Assembly (NCBI GenBank): GCA_025056255.1
Contig: JANWVT010000005.1
Span: forward strand, 129,001 to 193,000
DNA: 64,000 nucleotides
Reading direction: 5' to 3'
Source of the DNA: Bernardetiaceae bacterium
GTDB taxonomy: Bacteria > Bacteroidota > Bacteroidia > Cytophagales > Thermoflexibacteraceae
Below, piece after piece: positions 54,453 to 63,515 of this stretch (positions are counted from its first letter, which is position 1; each line of letters starts with the position of its first letter). Both the position numbers and the translations under genes were made by a program. The notes below the pieces were generated by a model. That model worked only from the letters and a program-made list of their open reading frames with translations, searched no databases and was not told where the DNA came from.

Positions 54453-55721
54453 ATGGAGTACGTTATTTTGCTCATTTTCGTACTAATGCTCGCTATTGGG
54501 TTGCCGGTTGTTTTTACATTGGGCATAACAGCAGTATTGTTGTTGTTGTTATACTTACAAGCCGACATCGCCTTGGCTGCTATAGCCCAACGTATGGTAA
54601 CAGCCATGGATAGTTTCTCGCTCATGGCAATACCGTTCTTTATTTTAGCAGGCAACCTGATGAACTTAGGCGACATTGCACAAAGAATTATCCGCTTAGC
54701 CAATTGTTTTGTCGGTTTTTTACCCGGAGGAGCACTAATGGTAAATGTGGTTGCCAATATGATTTTTGGCTCCATTTCAGGCTCGGCGGTAGCCTCTGCA
54801 TCGGCTATTGGTGCAATGATGCGGGAGGAGTTGGAACAAAAAAACTATTTGCCTGCACTATCTGCTGCTGTTAATGCGGCTGCTAGTACAACAGGGCTCA
54901 TCATTCCTCCCAGTAATGTACTGATTGTATATTCGTTAGCTAGCGGTTCGGTGAGTATTAGCCAATTATTTTTAGCAGGCTACCTGCCCGGGCTACTCGT
55001 AGGGTGTTGTTTACTGGCATTTTTACTTGTTGTGGGGCAGCTACGCCAATATCCTACTATTCCATTTCCGGGATTTGGTATGGCATTTCGCTACCTATTA
55101 CATGCCTTGCCAGCGCTACTAATGATTGTGTTGGTAATGGGAGGCATACTACTGGGCATTTTTACCGCCACAGAAGCCTCCGTAATTGCAGTGGTGTATG
55201 CTGCTGGACTGTCTTATTACTATGCTCGCCCCAGTTGGGCAGCATATGCCCGTGTGATTACGCACTCTGCCGTAGTTACCGGACAAGTAACTTTCCTCAT
55301 TGCAGCCTCTATGGCATTGAGCTGGTCAATCAATATTGCCAACCTGCCAGAGACGATTCATGAGCTCATACGCACATTTACGCAGGACAAATTAACTTTT
55401 CTGCTGATAATTAACATTTTGTTGCTGTTAATTGGCATTTTTATGGACATGACGCCTGCCATATTAGTTTTCACGCCTATTTTCCTGCCAATAGTATTGC
55501 AACTGGGCATCAATCCCATTCATTTTGGTATTGTGATGATAACCAATTTGTGCATTGGGCTTTGCACACCTCCTGTGGGAACAGTGCTGTTTGTTAGTGC
55601 CGGAACGTTTCGCACCGATGCCGTTAGCATGGTCAAACAATTGTTGCCTATTTACGGCGTTTTACTGGTGGCACTGCTGCTAATTACACTGTTTCCTCAA
55701 ATTTCTCTGGCGCTGTTGTAA
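54453..55721 (+). CDS. dctM: TRAP transporter large permease (DctM)
   Basis: A 422-residue permease with about 12 membrane helices: LIFVLMLAIGLPVVFTLGITAVLLLLLYL, FSLMAIPFFILAGNLMNLG, FLPGGALMVNVVANMIFGSISGSAVASASAIGAMM, AAASTTGLIIPPSNVLIVYS, and FTPIFLPIVLQLGINPIHFGIVMITNLCIGLCTPPVGTVLF. These are all DctM hallmarks. With DctP and DctQ it makes a sodium- or proton-driven tripartite importer. It ends the uronate operon and converges with the LolC/E gene, 11 bases away. Confidence 0.94.
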   Translation: MEYVILLIFVLMLAIGLPVVFTLGITAVLLLLLYLQADIALAAIAQRMVTAMDSFSLMAIPFFILAGNLMNLGDIAQRIIRLANCFVGFLPGGALMVNVVANMIFGSISGSAVASASAIGAMMREELEQKNYLPALSAAVNAAASTTGLIIPPSNVLIVYSLASGSVSISQLFLAGYLPGLLVGCCLLAFLLVVGQLRQYPTIPFPGFGMAFRYLLHALPALLMIVLVMGGILLGIFTATEASVIAVVYAAGLSYYYARPSWAAYARVITHSAVVTGQVTFLIAASMALSWSINIANLPETIHELIRTFTQDKLTFLLIINILLLLIGIFMDMTPAILVFTPIFLPIVLQLGINPIHFGIVMITNLCIGLCTPPVGTVLFVSAGTFRTDAVSMVKQLLPIYGVLLVALLLITLFPQISLALL

Positions 55722-55732
55722 GCGAGCCTGTT

Positions 55733-56962
55733 TCAACGTATTTCCGAAACGCTCACTGCTGCTGCACGGCGGGCAGGTACATAAGAAGCCAATCCGGTAA
55801 TGATCAGTACCAGTAAGCCAATATAGAGAAAGTCAGTCCATTGCATTTGCACGGGGTAGGCTTGAATCACCGAAGATTGAATACCTAAGGAAACCAATCC
55901 AAACCGTGTTTGCAGAAAACAAACCACAAAACCAAATGCCATTCCTGCCAGAGCCCCCAGCCAAGCAATGAAAAATCCTTCAGTGAGGAAAATGCGCCTT
56001 ATCAACTCATGAGAAGCCCCCATAGCTGCCAGTACAGCCAAGTCGTGCCGCTTTTCAATAGCTAACATGCTGAGCGTGAAGAAAATGTTGAAAGAAGCTA
56101 TTGCCAAAACAAAAGCGAGGGCTACAAAAACAAACAATTTTTCTATCCGAATAGCCCGCATGATACTTTCCTGTTGCTCTTCGCTGTTTTTTACTTGCAG
56201 CCCATAAGCATCAACTATTTTGCGAAGAGTATTTTGAACAGTGGAGAGGTCAGCTGTTTCTCTAAGTTTGATTTCAATAGCAGTGCGCCGATTGTGATAT
56301 TGCATCAAATCTTGCGCCCATTCAATAGGCACTAATACATAGCTTTGGTCAAATTGTTGCTCAATAGCCAATGTGCCACTAGGCAAAATGATGCGTTGTT
56401 CAAAATTTTGAGAAGGGTCTGCCATGTTAACCGGTCGGTCTTTTCGTGGATACCAAAATACCAATGGCTCCATTTCATCGCCTAAGTTGATGCTCAACTG
56501 CATTTGCACCCCAATACCTAAGATGGCACGTGGAGTGTTATGTTGCCAAAGTGCGAAATTGCCTCCTACCAACTTGTCTCGAATAGGATATTGCTGGTCG
56601 AAATTGGCGGATACTCCTTTGAGTTTTACTACTAACTGAGCGTCTTTGTATCGCAACAAGGCATCGTCGGCTACCACTTCTGTAATAGCTTGTACGCCAT
56701 CTATCTGAGCAATGCGGGCAAGCATGGCAGTATCGGCGGGAAAAGATTTGCCTTTTACAGGCGTAATTTCAAGGTCTGCATGATAAGTGGCATATAGGCT
56801 ACGGGTAAAATGCTCCAATCCGTTAAAAACCGACAAAACAATCACCATAGCAGCCGTACCCACTGCCACCCCTGCTACCGAAATGGCAGAAATGATATTG
56901 ATAAAATTTTTTTTCTTTTTGTAAAACAGATAGCGACGGGCTATAAAACCAGCAACATTCAT
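55733..56962 (-). CDS. LolC/LolE-type ABC transporter permease
   Basis: A 409-residue membrane protein of the MacB/FtsX class. It opens FIARRYLFYKKKKNFINIISAISVAGVAVGTAAMVIVLSVFNGLEHF, the typical lipoprotein-releasing permease start, then a periplasmic MacB-like domain of about 220 residues and three C-terminal helices (FVALAFVLAIASFNIFFTLSML, FIAWLGALAGMAFGFVVCF, IGLLVLIITGLASYVPARRAA). It would extract lipoproteins toward the outer membrane with a LolD-type ATPase not found here. The ATG at 56962 overlaps the bioF stop (ATGA), so translation is coupled. Confidence 0.9.
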   Translation of the reverse strand: MNVAGFIARRYLFYKKKKNFINIISAISVAGVAVGTAAMVIVLSVFNGLEHFTRSLYATYHADLEITPVKGKSFPADTAMLARIAQIDGVQAITEVVADDALLRYKDAQLVVKLKGVSANFDQQYPIRDKLVGGNFALWQHNTPRAILGIGVQMQLSINLGDEMEPLVFWYPRKDRPVNMADPSQNFEQRIILPSGTLAIEQQFDQSYVLVPIEWAQDLMQYHNRRTAIEIKLRETADLSTVQNTLRKIVDAYGLQVKNSEEQQESIMRAIRIEKLFVFVALAFVLAIASFNIFFTLSMLAIEKRHDLAVLAAMGASHELIRRIFLTEGFFIAWLGALAGMAFGFVVCFLQTRFGLVSLGIQSSVIQAYPVQMQWTDFLYIGLLVLIITGLASYVPARRAAAVSVSEIR

Positions 56963-58116
56963 GAAAAAAAGCGAGCAATAGCTTGAACAAGACTGTCTAT
57001 TTCTAATTTGGTATTGAAAGCGTGCAAACAAATACGCAATCGCTCGGCTCCTGCAGCAACTGTGGGGGCAAGAATAGGCATGGCCAAACAACCAGCTCCT
57101 GCCAAACTGGCAGCAAGGGCTTTACAACGCGCATTGCCGGGTACTACTATTGCCTGAATTGGACTTTGATTGCAAATCAGTTGCACGTCAGCTGGTAGGT
57201 ACAAGCCTGTAACCGCCTCATGATAGTAAGCCACTACCTCCCGCAGCTTATCAACCAACTCTGGATGTTGTGCCAAATAATCAAAAGCAGTTGCAATACT
57301 TACCAAAGTGTGGTCGGGCAGGGCAGTGCTAAAAATAAACGGTCTGGCAAAGTTGACCAAGTAGTCAATCAGTTGCTGCTCGCCTACAATGCAAGCGCCA
57401 TGAGCCCCTATTGCCTTGCCAAATGTGTACACCCGCGCCAAGCAATGCCGATGCACCCCCAGTGAACAGGCAATTCCGTTGCCAAGATTGCCAAAAATGC
57501 CCGTGCTGTGGGCTTCGTCTATCAACAAGTAGGCATTGTAAGCTTGGCAGAGGGCTACTATATCAGCTAGAACAGCGTTGTCCCCGTCCATAGAATACAC
57601 CGACTCGGTAACAACAAACACACAACCATTTGTATGTGTGTGGCAAGCCGTTTGTAATTTGCGCTCTAAGTCTGCCAAGTTATTGTGTAAAAAAGGCTTT
57701 CGGTCAGCCAAACTAAGGCGATAACCTTCGCGCAGGCTGGCGTGTATTAGCTCATCATACAAAATCAAGTCGCCTTTTTGTGCCAGCGCAGCTATCAATG
57801 CCATGTTGGCTACATATCCTGAATTAAACAACAAAGCTGCCTGTCCGTCAAATATTTGAGCAAGCTTTTGTTCCAGTTGCATAGCTAACGAGCTGTTCCC
57901 GGAAAGTAGGCGCGAGCCAGTAGCCCCTAACCTTGGCGAAGGCAAGGCGGCATAGCGCTGCGCTACCCAAGCAGCCAGTTCAGCCGACCGAGCAAAACCC
58001 AAATAATCATTAGAAAAAAAATCGGCACCTGCCTGCTCCGCCTTTAAACAGCGCAAGTTGCCTGCTTGCATCCGCTTGTTCAGCTGTTCCTTTATGCGCT
58101 CATGGATAGACATCAC
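56959..58116 (-). CDS. bioF: 8-amino-7-oxononanoate synthase-type alpha-oxoamine synthase
   Basis: A 385-residue PLP enzyme of the alpha-oxoamine synthase family. It has DFFSNDYLGFARS, GATGSRLLSGNSSLAMQLEQKLA, LLFNSGYVANMALI, ESVYSMDGDNAVLADIV, DEAHSTGIFG and the PLP-lysine motif TFGKAIGAHGACIVG. Length and the SNDYLGF start favour BioF (pimeloyl-ACP plus L-alanine, biotin synthesis). Serine palmitoyltransferase and KBL are the alternatives. No other biotin gene lies nearby, so the step is not confirmed by context. It is the first gene of a transcript continuing into the LolC/E-like gene. Confidence 0.85.
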   Translation of the reverse strand: MMSIHERIKEQLNKRMQAGNLRCLKAEQAGADFFSNDYLGFARSAELAAWVAQRYAALPSPRLGATGSRLLSGNSSLAMQLEQKLAQIFDGQAALLFNSGYVANMALIAALAQKGDLILYDELIHASLREGYRLSLADRKPFLHNNLADLERKLQTACHTHTNGCVFVVTESVYSMDGDNAVLADIVALCQAYNAYLLIDEAHSTGIFGNLGNGIACSLGVHRHCLARVYTFGKAIGAHGACIVGEQQLIDYLVNFARPFIFSTALPDHTLVSIATAFDYLAQHPELVDKLREVVAYYHEAVTGLYLPADVQLICNQSPIQAIVVPGNARCKALAASLAGAGCLAMPILAPTVAAGAERLRICLHAFNTKLEIDSLVQAIARFFS

Positions 58117-58247
58117 TTCTCAAAATTGCACGATATTTTCTAAATTCGGTAGCAAATTTGCCCTAAACAAGCCAGAAAGATAGTAGCATGAAACTTTGCA
58201 ACAACAAAGCAGGTTAAAAGTAATATAGAAATAAAGCTGTAAACAGA

Positions 58248-59528
58248 ATGAACACAAGTATAGCAAAGAAAGCACTTACAGGGTTGGTGGCAATAGCTTT
58301 GTGGGTTTGTGAAGCCGCATATGCCTCTTACATCCTGATTCCGATGGACTACAAACAACAAAATCACCTGAAAGCCTACGGCATTACGTACTGGGTGCTA
58401 CAGCAAGGAGCAGAGGCTGAATGGCTACTGAACTACCGAGGGGGCAGCTTCATGTTCAAATACGCGCAAAAATTTGAAAACGAACTCATCATTCGCGGTG
58501 TTAGCTACGAGGTAATTTCCGATGCACAAGCCGTGCGCATCAAAGAAGAAATTGCACATCCAGAAGCCAATATGGATGTAATGAAATTAGAAGTAGCCCC
58601 TAAAATTGCTGTTTACTCTCCTAAAACCAAACAACCATGGGATGATGCGGTAACCTTGGTACTCACCTATGCCGAAATTCCCTACGATGTTATCTTCGAC
58701 GAGGAAGTAATGGATGGCATGTTGCCTAAGTATGACTGGCTACATCTGCATCACGAAGATTTTACAGGACAGTACGGCAAATTTTATCGGAATTTTAGCG
58801 GACAACCATGGTACCAAGAACAACAACGCGAGTTTGAAGAAATTGCCCGCAAATATGGCTTCAAGAAAGTCTCGCAACTCAAACTTGCCGTAGTACGCAA
58901 AATACGCGACTACTGCGCCGGCGGAGGCTTTTTGTTTGCCATGTGTTCAGCTACCGACACCTACGACATAGCACTTGCCGCCCATAATACCGACATATGC
59001 GATGTTGTTTACGATGGCGACCCCTACGACCCAGCCGCCAACAGTAAGTTAGACTACTCCCAAACATTAGCCTTTAAAGATTTTCGCGTCATTTTAGACC
59101 CCTACGACGTAGAATATTCCAACATAGACAATCAAATGGGCGAACGCGGACTAACCGAACGAAATGACTACTTCCGCCTATTCCAATTCTCGGCCAAGTG
59201 GGACCCCATCCCTACTATGCTCACCCAAAATCATGAATTAAACATTAAAGGATTCATGGGACAAACCACCGGCTTTAAAAAACGACTGATTAAATCTGAC
59301 GTATTAATTTTGGCTGAAACCAAAAGTTGTGATGAAGCCCGCTACATCCATAATACATTTGGCAAAGGCACATGGACATTTTACGGTGGACACGACCCAG
59401 AAGACTATCAGCATTTTGTTGGCGAAGAACCCACCGATTTGAACCTACATCCCAACTCGCCGGGCTATCGCCTGATACTGAATAACATCCTGTTTCCGGC
59501 GGCTAAAAAGAAAAAACAAAAAACCTGA
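58248..59528 (+). CDS. Conserved exported protein with class I amidotransferase-like features
   Basis: A 426-residue protein with a signal peptide (LVAIALWVCEAAYA) and then SYILIPMDYKQQNHLKAYGITYWVL. Homologues in Bacteroidota, as I recall, are often labelled 'asparagine synthetase B', a name for which I see no support here: there is no Ntn nucleophile or ATP-pyrophosphatase loop. In the middle, DYCAGGGFLFAMCSATDTYD looks like the nucleophile elbow of class I amidotransferase-like folds (ThuA, BPL_N), and GGHDPEDYQHF near the C terminus could supply the His. This is an inference. A basic tail ends the protein. It is divergent from bioF. Confidence 0.7.
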   Translation: MNTSIAKKALTGLVAIALWVCEAAYASYILIPMDYKQQNHLKAYGITYWVLQQGAEAEWLLNYRGGSFMFKYAQKFENELIIRGVSYEVISDAQAVRIKEEIAHPEANMDVMKLEVAPKIAVYSPKTKQPWDDAVTLVLTYAEIPYDVIFDEEVMDGMLPKYDWLHLHHEDFTGQYGKFYRNFSGQPWYQEQQREFEEIARKYGFKKVSQLKLAVVRKIRDYCAGGGFLFAMCSATDTYDIALAAHNTDICDVVYDGDPYDPAANSKLDYSQTLAFKDFRVILDPYDVEYSNIDNQMGERGLTERNDYFRLFQFSAKWDPIPTMLTQNHELNIKGFMGQTTGFKKRLIKSDVLILAETKSCDEARYIHNTFGKGTWTFYGGHDPEDYQHFVGEEPTDLNLHPNSPGYRLILNNILFPAAKKKKQKT

Positions 59529-59689
59529 GCGGTCAATGAAAGCACCTGAAATCTTGAAAATTTCCAACACAATTGATAATTTAACAACGCAATTAAACAT
59601 GCAGTTACTTGCGGTCTTTAATATTTAAGGAACGCATTTTATGCATAACCTATCTTTAAACCAACAACATACCTCTTTTACCCAATACT

Positions 59690-60949
59690 ATGGATTCATT
59701 AACTACATTCGGCTATACCAAAGATGGTAAAGTCTATTTAAAAGGGTATTTTGATTTTCCCGACCGCGAAATTGGTGTGGTCAAAGAAAGTGAAGAAGCT
59801 AGCCTCCAGTACTTTGTTAAACGATTCGAGCTTGCTGCCAACAAAGTAAAAGAACTCGCCCAAGCTGTTGCTACCAGCACCAACAAAGGGTCTTACCTGA
59901 TGAAGTTGATTCACATGCGCACCTACTTGGCAGCATTCAACGGATTAGGTGACTTTCCGGCTTTGTTTCGCCAATTAGATGAACTGGAAAAAGAAATACG
60001 CGATTACATCCACCAAAATCGCATTAAAAACCATGAAATTAAACTGGGGCTACTCAAAGAAGCTGAAACGCTTAGCCAAGGCAACAACTGGAATGTTTTC
60101 ACCAAAAAGTTCAAAGAGTTAAAACTTCGCTGGATTAAAACAGGCAGCACCTTTGAAGAAGAGGAAGAAAAATTTAATGAAGCCTTTGATAAATATTATA
60201 ACACCTTTTTTGAACGAAAAGCACAGTTCTTCGAACAGCGAAAAGCCTTAATGGAAAAGCGGAGAATTCGGTATGAAGAACTCTTGGCTGCTATGGCAAA
60301 AATAAACGCCGAAATGCCCGACAATGCCCAACAAGAAATGACTCGCTTGCAAAAACAATGGAAAGTGGTTGGTAAAATTAATGCGCGCTTCTACAAAGAG
60401 CTCACCAAAAAAATGAACCAAGAAGTCAAAATTTTTAATGAAAAGCTCAAAAAAATACAAGAGCGCATTCAAGCCAATCCCATTGAGCGCAAAAAAGAAC
60501 TCTGCGAAAAGGTGGAAAATATGCTGCGAACCGATGCCCCTTTGCAAATTGCCCTTGTCAAAAGCATTCAAGCAGAATGGAAACGTTTGGGCAAGCTCAA
60601 GCATCCTATGGACAAAGACTACAACACTCGATTCAAAATTGCTTGCAACGAAATTTTTGAAACCTTTTTTCTCGACCAAGCTGCCAAAGCCAAATACGAA
60701 CACTTCCATGAAAAGACCCGTTTTGAGCAGCTCAAAATCAAAATTCGCTTGCTCAAAGACTCTATCCGAGAAGATGAGCAAGTTCTCAACCAGTTGAATG
60801 CACGCGATGGCTACCCGGGCAGACGCCTTGCAGGAAAAACTGAAAATACAGCGCCCATTGATATGGAAAAGCTCAACCAAATTAACAAGCTCAAGACTAA
60901 GCAGCGCATTCTGAAAAAATTACAAGCGCAGCTAATGTCTAATTATTGA
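59690..60949 (+). CDS. DUF349 repeat protein
   Basis: A 419-residue, highly charged, largely coiled-coil protein of the DUF349 family. Repeats about 70 residues long share the pattern W-K-x-x-G: NNWNVFTKKFKELKLRWIKTGST, QEMTRLQKQWKVVGKINARFYKEL and ALVKSIQAEWKRLGKLKHPMDKDYNTRFKIACNEIFETFF. No membrane segment or catalytic motif is present. Function is unknown in Bacteroidota. The ATG at 59690 is the first in frame; 161 bases separate it from the previous gene. Confidence 0.88.
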   Translation: MDSLTTFGYTKDGKVYLKGYFDFPDREIGVVKESEEASLQYFVKRFELAANKVKELAQAVATSTNKGSYLMKLIHMRTYLAAFNGLGDFPALFRQLDELEKEIRDYIHQNRIKNHEIKLGLLKEAETLSQGNNWNVFTKKFKELKLRWIKTGSTFEEEEEKFNEAFDKYYNTFFERKAQFFEQRKALMEKRRIRYEELLAAMAKINAEMPDNAQQEMTRLQKQWKVVGKINARFYKELTKKMNQEVKIFNEKLKKIQERIQANPIERKKELCEKVENMLRTDAPLQIALVKSIQAEWKRLGKLKHPMDKDYNTRFKIACNEIFETFFLDQAAKAKYEHFHEKTRFEQLKIKIRLLKDSIREDEQVLNQLNARDGYPGRRLAGKTENTAPIDMEKLNQINKLKTKQRILKKLQAQLMSNY

Positions 60950-61043
60950 GATTTGCGCGATTTTTGCTAAAAATTTATTGCCAACTAAGGAACATTTAAA
61001 CTCATTATATTGTTACCGTTCACGAAAAATAATCCATAACGCT

Positions 61044-61265
61044 ATGTATTGGACATTAGAATTAGCCTCTTACCTCGAAGACGCTCCTTGGCCTGCAACA
61101 AAGGAAGAGTTAATTGATTACTCTGTGCGCTCTGGTGCACCATTGGAAGTGGTGGAAAATCTTCAAGAGTTGGAAGACGATGGACAGCCCTACGAAAGCA
61201 TTGAAGAAATATGGCCAGACTATCCGACCAAGGAAGATTTTCTGTTTAACGACGACGAGTACTAA
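61044..61265 (+). CDS. DUF2795 family small acidic protein
   Basis: A 73-residue acidic protein, MYWTLELASYLEDAPWPATKEELIDYSVRSGAPLEVVENLQEL in outline, ending in DYPTKEDFLFNDDEY. This is the DUF2795 core (LEDAPWPATKEELI ... GAP) widespread in Bacteroidota with no known function. The ATG at 61044 fits homologues; the longer frame upstream lacks support. A strong terminator follows 22 bases after the stop. Confidence 0.9.
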   Translation: MYWTLELASYLEDAPWPATKEELIDYSVRSGAPLEVVENLQELEDDGQPYESIEEIWPDYPTKEDFLFNDDEY

Positions 61266-61287
61266 AAGCTATCTTACCTTCTTGTAA

Positions 61288-61322
61288 AAACGGCAGCCTG
61301 TACGGTTCTGCCGTTTCTTTTT
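61288..61322 (+). terminator. Rho-independent terminator after the DUF2795 gene
   Basis: A perfect 9-bp stem AAACGGCAG / CTGCCGTTT (61288-61296 and 61308-61316) with an 11-base loop, followed by C and five T. It closes the transcript of the DUF2795 gene, possibly together with DUF349. Confidence 0.9.
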
Positions 61323-61348
61323 ACTATCATTAGCCATAATTTTGATTC

Positions 61349-61855
61349 ATGAACACTCCCTTTGCAGATTTACCTGAAACAGCCCGTGTATGGCTTTACG
61401 CTGCTAATCGTGCTTTTACAGCCCAAGAGGAAACGATTGTTTGCCAGTTGTTGCAAAAATTTGTAGCAGCGTGGAACAGTCATGGAAAAAGCCTTGTTGC
61501 CAGAGCAGAAGTGCTTCATCACCAAATAATTGCCTTTGCCGTAGACACTGCTAAAACCCCTCCCTCAGGATGCGCTATTGACAAGTCCGTTGCACTGCTT
61601 CGACATTTGGAAAATCAGCTTGACGTAACCCTTCTGGACGGAGGACGTGTGTTTTACCAAAGCGGCGAACAGCTGGTAGCGCTTCCATTGATGCAGGTAA
61701 AAACGGCTATTGCAAAAAATGTGATTTGTGCCAATACACTTGTACTCAACACGCAAGCTGCTAGCGTAAAAGAAGTACGAGAAAAGCTATTTATTCATGC
61801 TGCCCACTCATGGATGGCACGCTATTTTGCAGCTACCCATCATGCACAAGGATAG
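61349..61855 (+). CDS. Bacteroidota protein of unknown function, family often misnamed 'ABC transporter ATPase'
   Basis: A 168-residue protein with the family outline FADLPETARVWLYAANRAFTAQEE, FVAAWNSHGKSLVARAEVLH, PPSGCAIDKSVALL and C-terminal HSWMARYF. Database homologues carry the name 'ABC transporter ATPase', but there is no Walker A, Walker B or signature motif here, so that name is not used. No function is known. It is soluble and compact. The start lies 27 bases past the preceding terminator. Confidence 0.8.
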   Translation: MNTPFADLPETARVWLYAANRAFTAQEETIVCQLLQKFVAAWNSHGKSLVARAEVLHHQIIAFAVDTAKTPPSGCAIDKSVALLRHLENQLDVTLLDGGRVFYQSGEQLVALPLMQVKTAIAKNVICANTLVLNTQAASVKEVREKLFIHAAHSWMARYFAATHHAQG

Positions 61856-61887
61856 AACCTCTATATGCAAAAGTACTGAGCAAAAAG

Positions 61888-62766
61888 TCACACAAACAAG
61901 TAGTAAGCAGCTAACAAATCAAACGCAACGTGATTGTCTAATTCATCGAACTGATAGTGGTACTGGATACCTTTGGGGCGTCCTCCAAAACTAAGCAAAG
62001 GAAAATACTGCTGCAAAATAGACAGGCGCCCGGCAAAAGTAGCACCTACGTCGCCCCAAAGCAGCAGTTCGGTTCGGTCCTTTTCTAAACCAAGCTCTGT
62101 GAGGGCAAAGAGCACATAATAAAGCAAATCCTCTGGCGTATCGAACTGATAAGAATTGAGTAAGTGCAGATTCCCCGTTCGGAAAAAAGCAATGGTTAAG
62201 TGATTGCGATTAACAAACAAATGCAGGTAGCGATAGTCTAACTTTTCGGGCATAGAGTGCAAGCCCAACAAAATAGCATCGCTAACATGTGCATGCCGCA
62301 GTGTAGATAGGGGATAAAGCCCTGCTACGAGGCTTGCTATTTCTTTGTTAAAAGCAAAAACATTAACTAGGTTAAAAGCAGGATGCTGCCAAAATGATAT
62401 TGCTGCTTTCTCAGTGTTTAAACTGAGGTGTAAATTAAGTAAATCATGGGGCAAATCGGTGCTGAACAACTCGATAGGTACTTGCACATAACCTAATTCA
62501 GGCTCTAAAATAGCGATTTGTTGCCAATAGCCAGCACCAAGAAAGGCATGTTCGGCTACGAGCTGTTGCCACACTTCCTGTATAGGCAAGAATTTGGAAA
62601 AGCCAAAGCGCTCGTAGTAAACCAACATTTTGTCGCCTACATGAAAAGCGACAGCCTCGATAATGCTGCCATGCAACTTAAAACACAGAGCATACTGCCC
62701 AATATGCTCTGTGTTGAAAGCAGCACTACGCAGTTGCAATAAGGAATGAAAAGCATTTTTTTCCAA
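61888..62766 (-). CDS. DUF3822 family protein
   Basis: A 292-residue Bacteroidota protein of the DUF3822 family (ELGYVQVPIELFSTDLPHDLLNLHLSL, YRYLHLFVNRNHLTIAFFRTGNLHLLNSYQFDTPEDLLYYVLFALTELGL, GRLSILQQYFPLLSFGGRP). The alternating strands resemble a degenerate ASKHA (actin-like) fold of the PilM/FtsA kind; this is structural inference only. In other members of the phylum the gene sits near coaD-like or rsmD-like genes, which are not seen here. It follows the gene at 62786-63400 by 19 bases on the same strand. Confidence 0.75.
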   Translation of the reverse strand: MEKNAFHSLLQLRSAAFNTEHIGQYALCFKLHGSIIEAVAFHVGDKMLVYYERFGFSKFLPIQEVWQQLVAEHAFLGAGYWQQIAILEPELGYVQVPIELFSTDLPHDLLNLHLSLNTEKAAISFWQHPAFNLVNVFAFNKEIASLVAGLYPLSTLRHAHVSDAILLGLHSMPEKLDYRYLHLFVNRNHLTIAFFRTGNLHLLNSYQFDTPEDLLYYVLFALTELGLEKDRTELLLWGDVGATFAGRLSILQQYFPLLSFGGRPKGIQYHYQFDELDNHVAFDLLAAYYLFV

Positions 62767-62785
62767 AACAATTCCAATTTATGAA

Positions 62786-63400
62786 TTAGTCTTCCCAGTT
62801 TCCTGTTGTAGATACTTCTTCCAATGAACCAAAGCGCAAAAAGCGGCGCTTGCGGTTTGGGTGATTTTCTTTCCGCGTTTTGTCGAAAGGATATGGGTCT
62901 ACAACTTCTATTACATCTACTTTGGTTTTATTTTTCTGCTCCAATTTGCCTACATACATTTTAAATTGTTTGTTAGGGTCGTTGTAGCCGGGTACCCAGC
63001 TAAACTTTTCTAAGTCGAAGTTAGGATACTTACTTGCTGGGAAGAGATAGTCTTTTACTCTTTCTTTGCGGAGGGTATCATAAGTAACGCGAATGCTATC
63101 CCCCAAGTAAGCTTTGTCGGGCGGGCGCTGAATAATAGTTTCTTTTTTCTCTACGATGGGGATAACTCCCTCTGCAATGAAAGCACGCAAGGTATCCCAA
63201 CTACCTGTGTAACGCCCGTTTACCAAAAAAAACCATTTTTGTACTTCGCGAATTTCTTTGAGGCGCTCAATCACGGCGGCTTCCCGTGCCTTGATTTCAC
63301 GGTCTTCATCCACCTTGCTCTTGATGCCTGCATAAAGGAAATACGCCAATGTTGCAATTACTGGCAACATAAGAATAGTAAAAATCTGAGTCTTCTTCAT
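62786..63400 (-). CDS. Single-pass membrane protein of unknown function
   Basis: A 204-residue protein with one N-terminal membrane helix (IFTILMLPVIATLAYFLYAGI) and an extracytoplasmic domain. The first part is charged and helical (DEDREIKAREAAVIERLKEIREVQKWFF), followed by NGRYTGSWDTLRAFIAEGVIPIV and a C-terminal basic region KENHPNRKRRFLRFGSLEEV. The helix-plus-GRYTGSWDTL pattern recalls pseudopilin-like or other conserved hypothetical proteins of Bacteroidota, but I do not recognise a named family. It probably forms an operon with the DUF3822 gene. Confidence 0.7.
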   Translation of the reverse strand: MKKTQIFTILMLPVIATLAYFLYAGIKSKVDEDREIKAREAAVIERLKEIREVQKWFFLVNGRYTGSWDTLRAFIAEGVIPIVEKKETIIQRPPDKAYLGDSIRVTYDTLRKERVKDYLFPASKYPNFDLEKFSWVPGYNDPNKQFKMYVGKLEQKNKTKVDVIEVVDPYPFDKTRKENHPNRKRRFLRFGSLEEVSTTGNWED

Positions 63401-63515
63401 ATCGTTTTAAATGGGAAGGAGTTTTCTTTGCATCGCAATTATAGCATTTTCGCACAAATCCTATTGCACTATCGTCAAAAAAGTGCATAAATATAAACGT
63501 TGTTAGCTAATAATT

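Noticed and set aside
58248-59528. The label 'asparagine synthetase B' for this exported protein
   Set aside because: It lacks the N-terminal Cys nucleophile and the ATP-binding loop of AsnB and carries a signal peptide.
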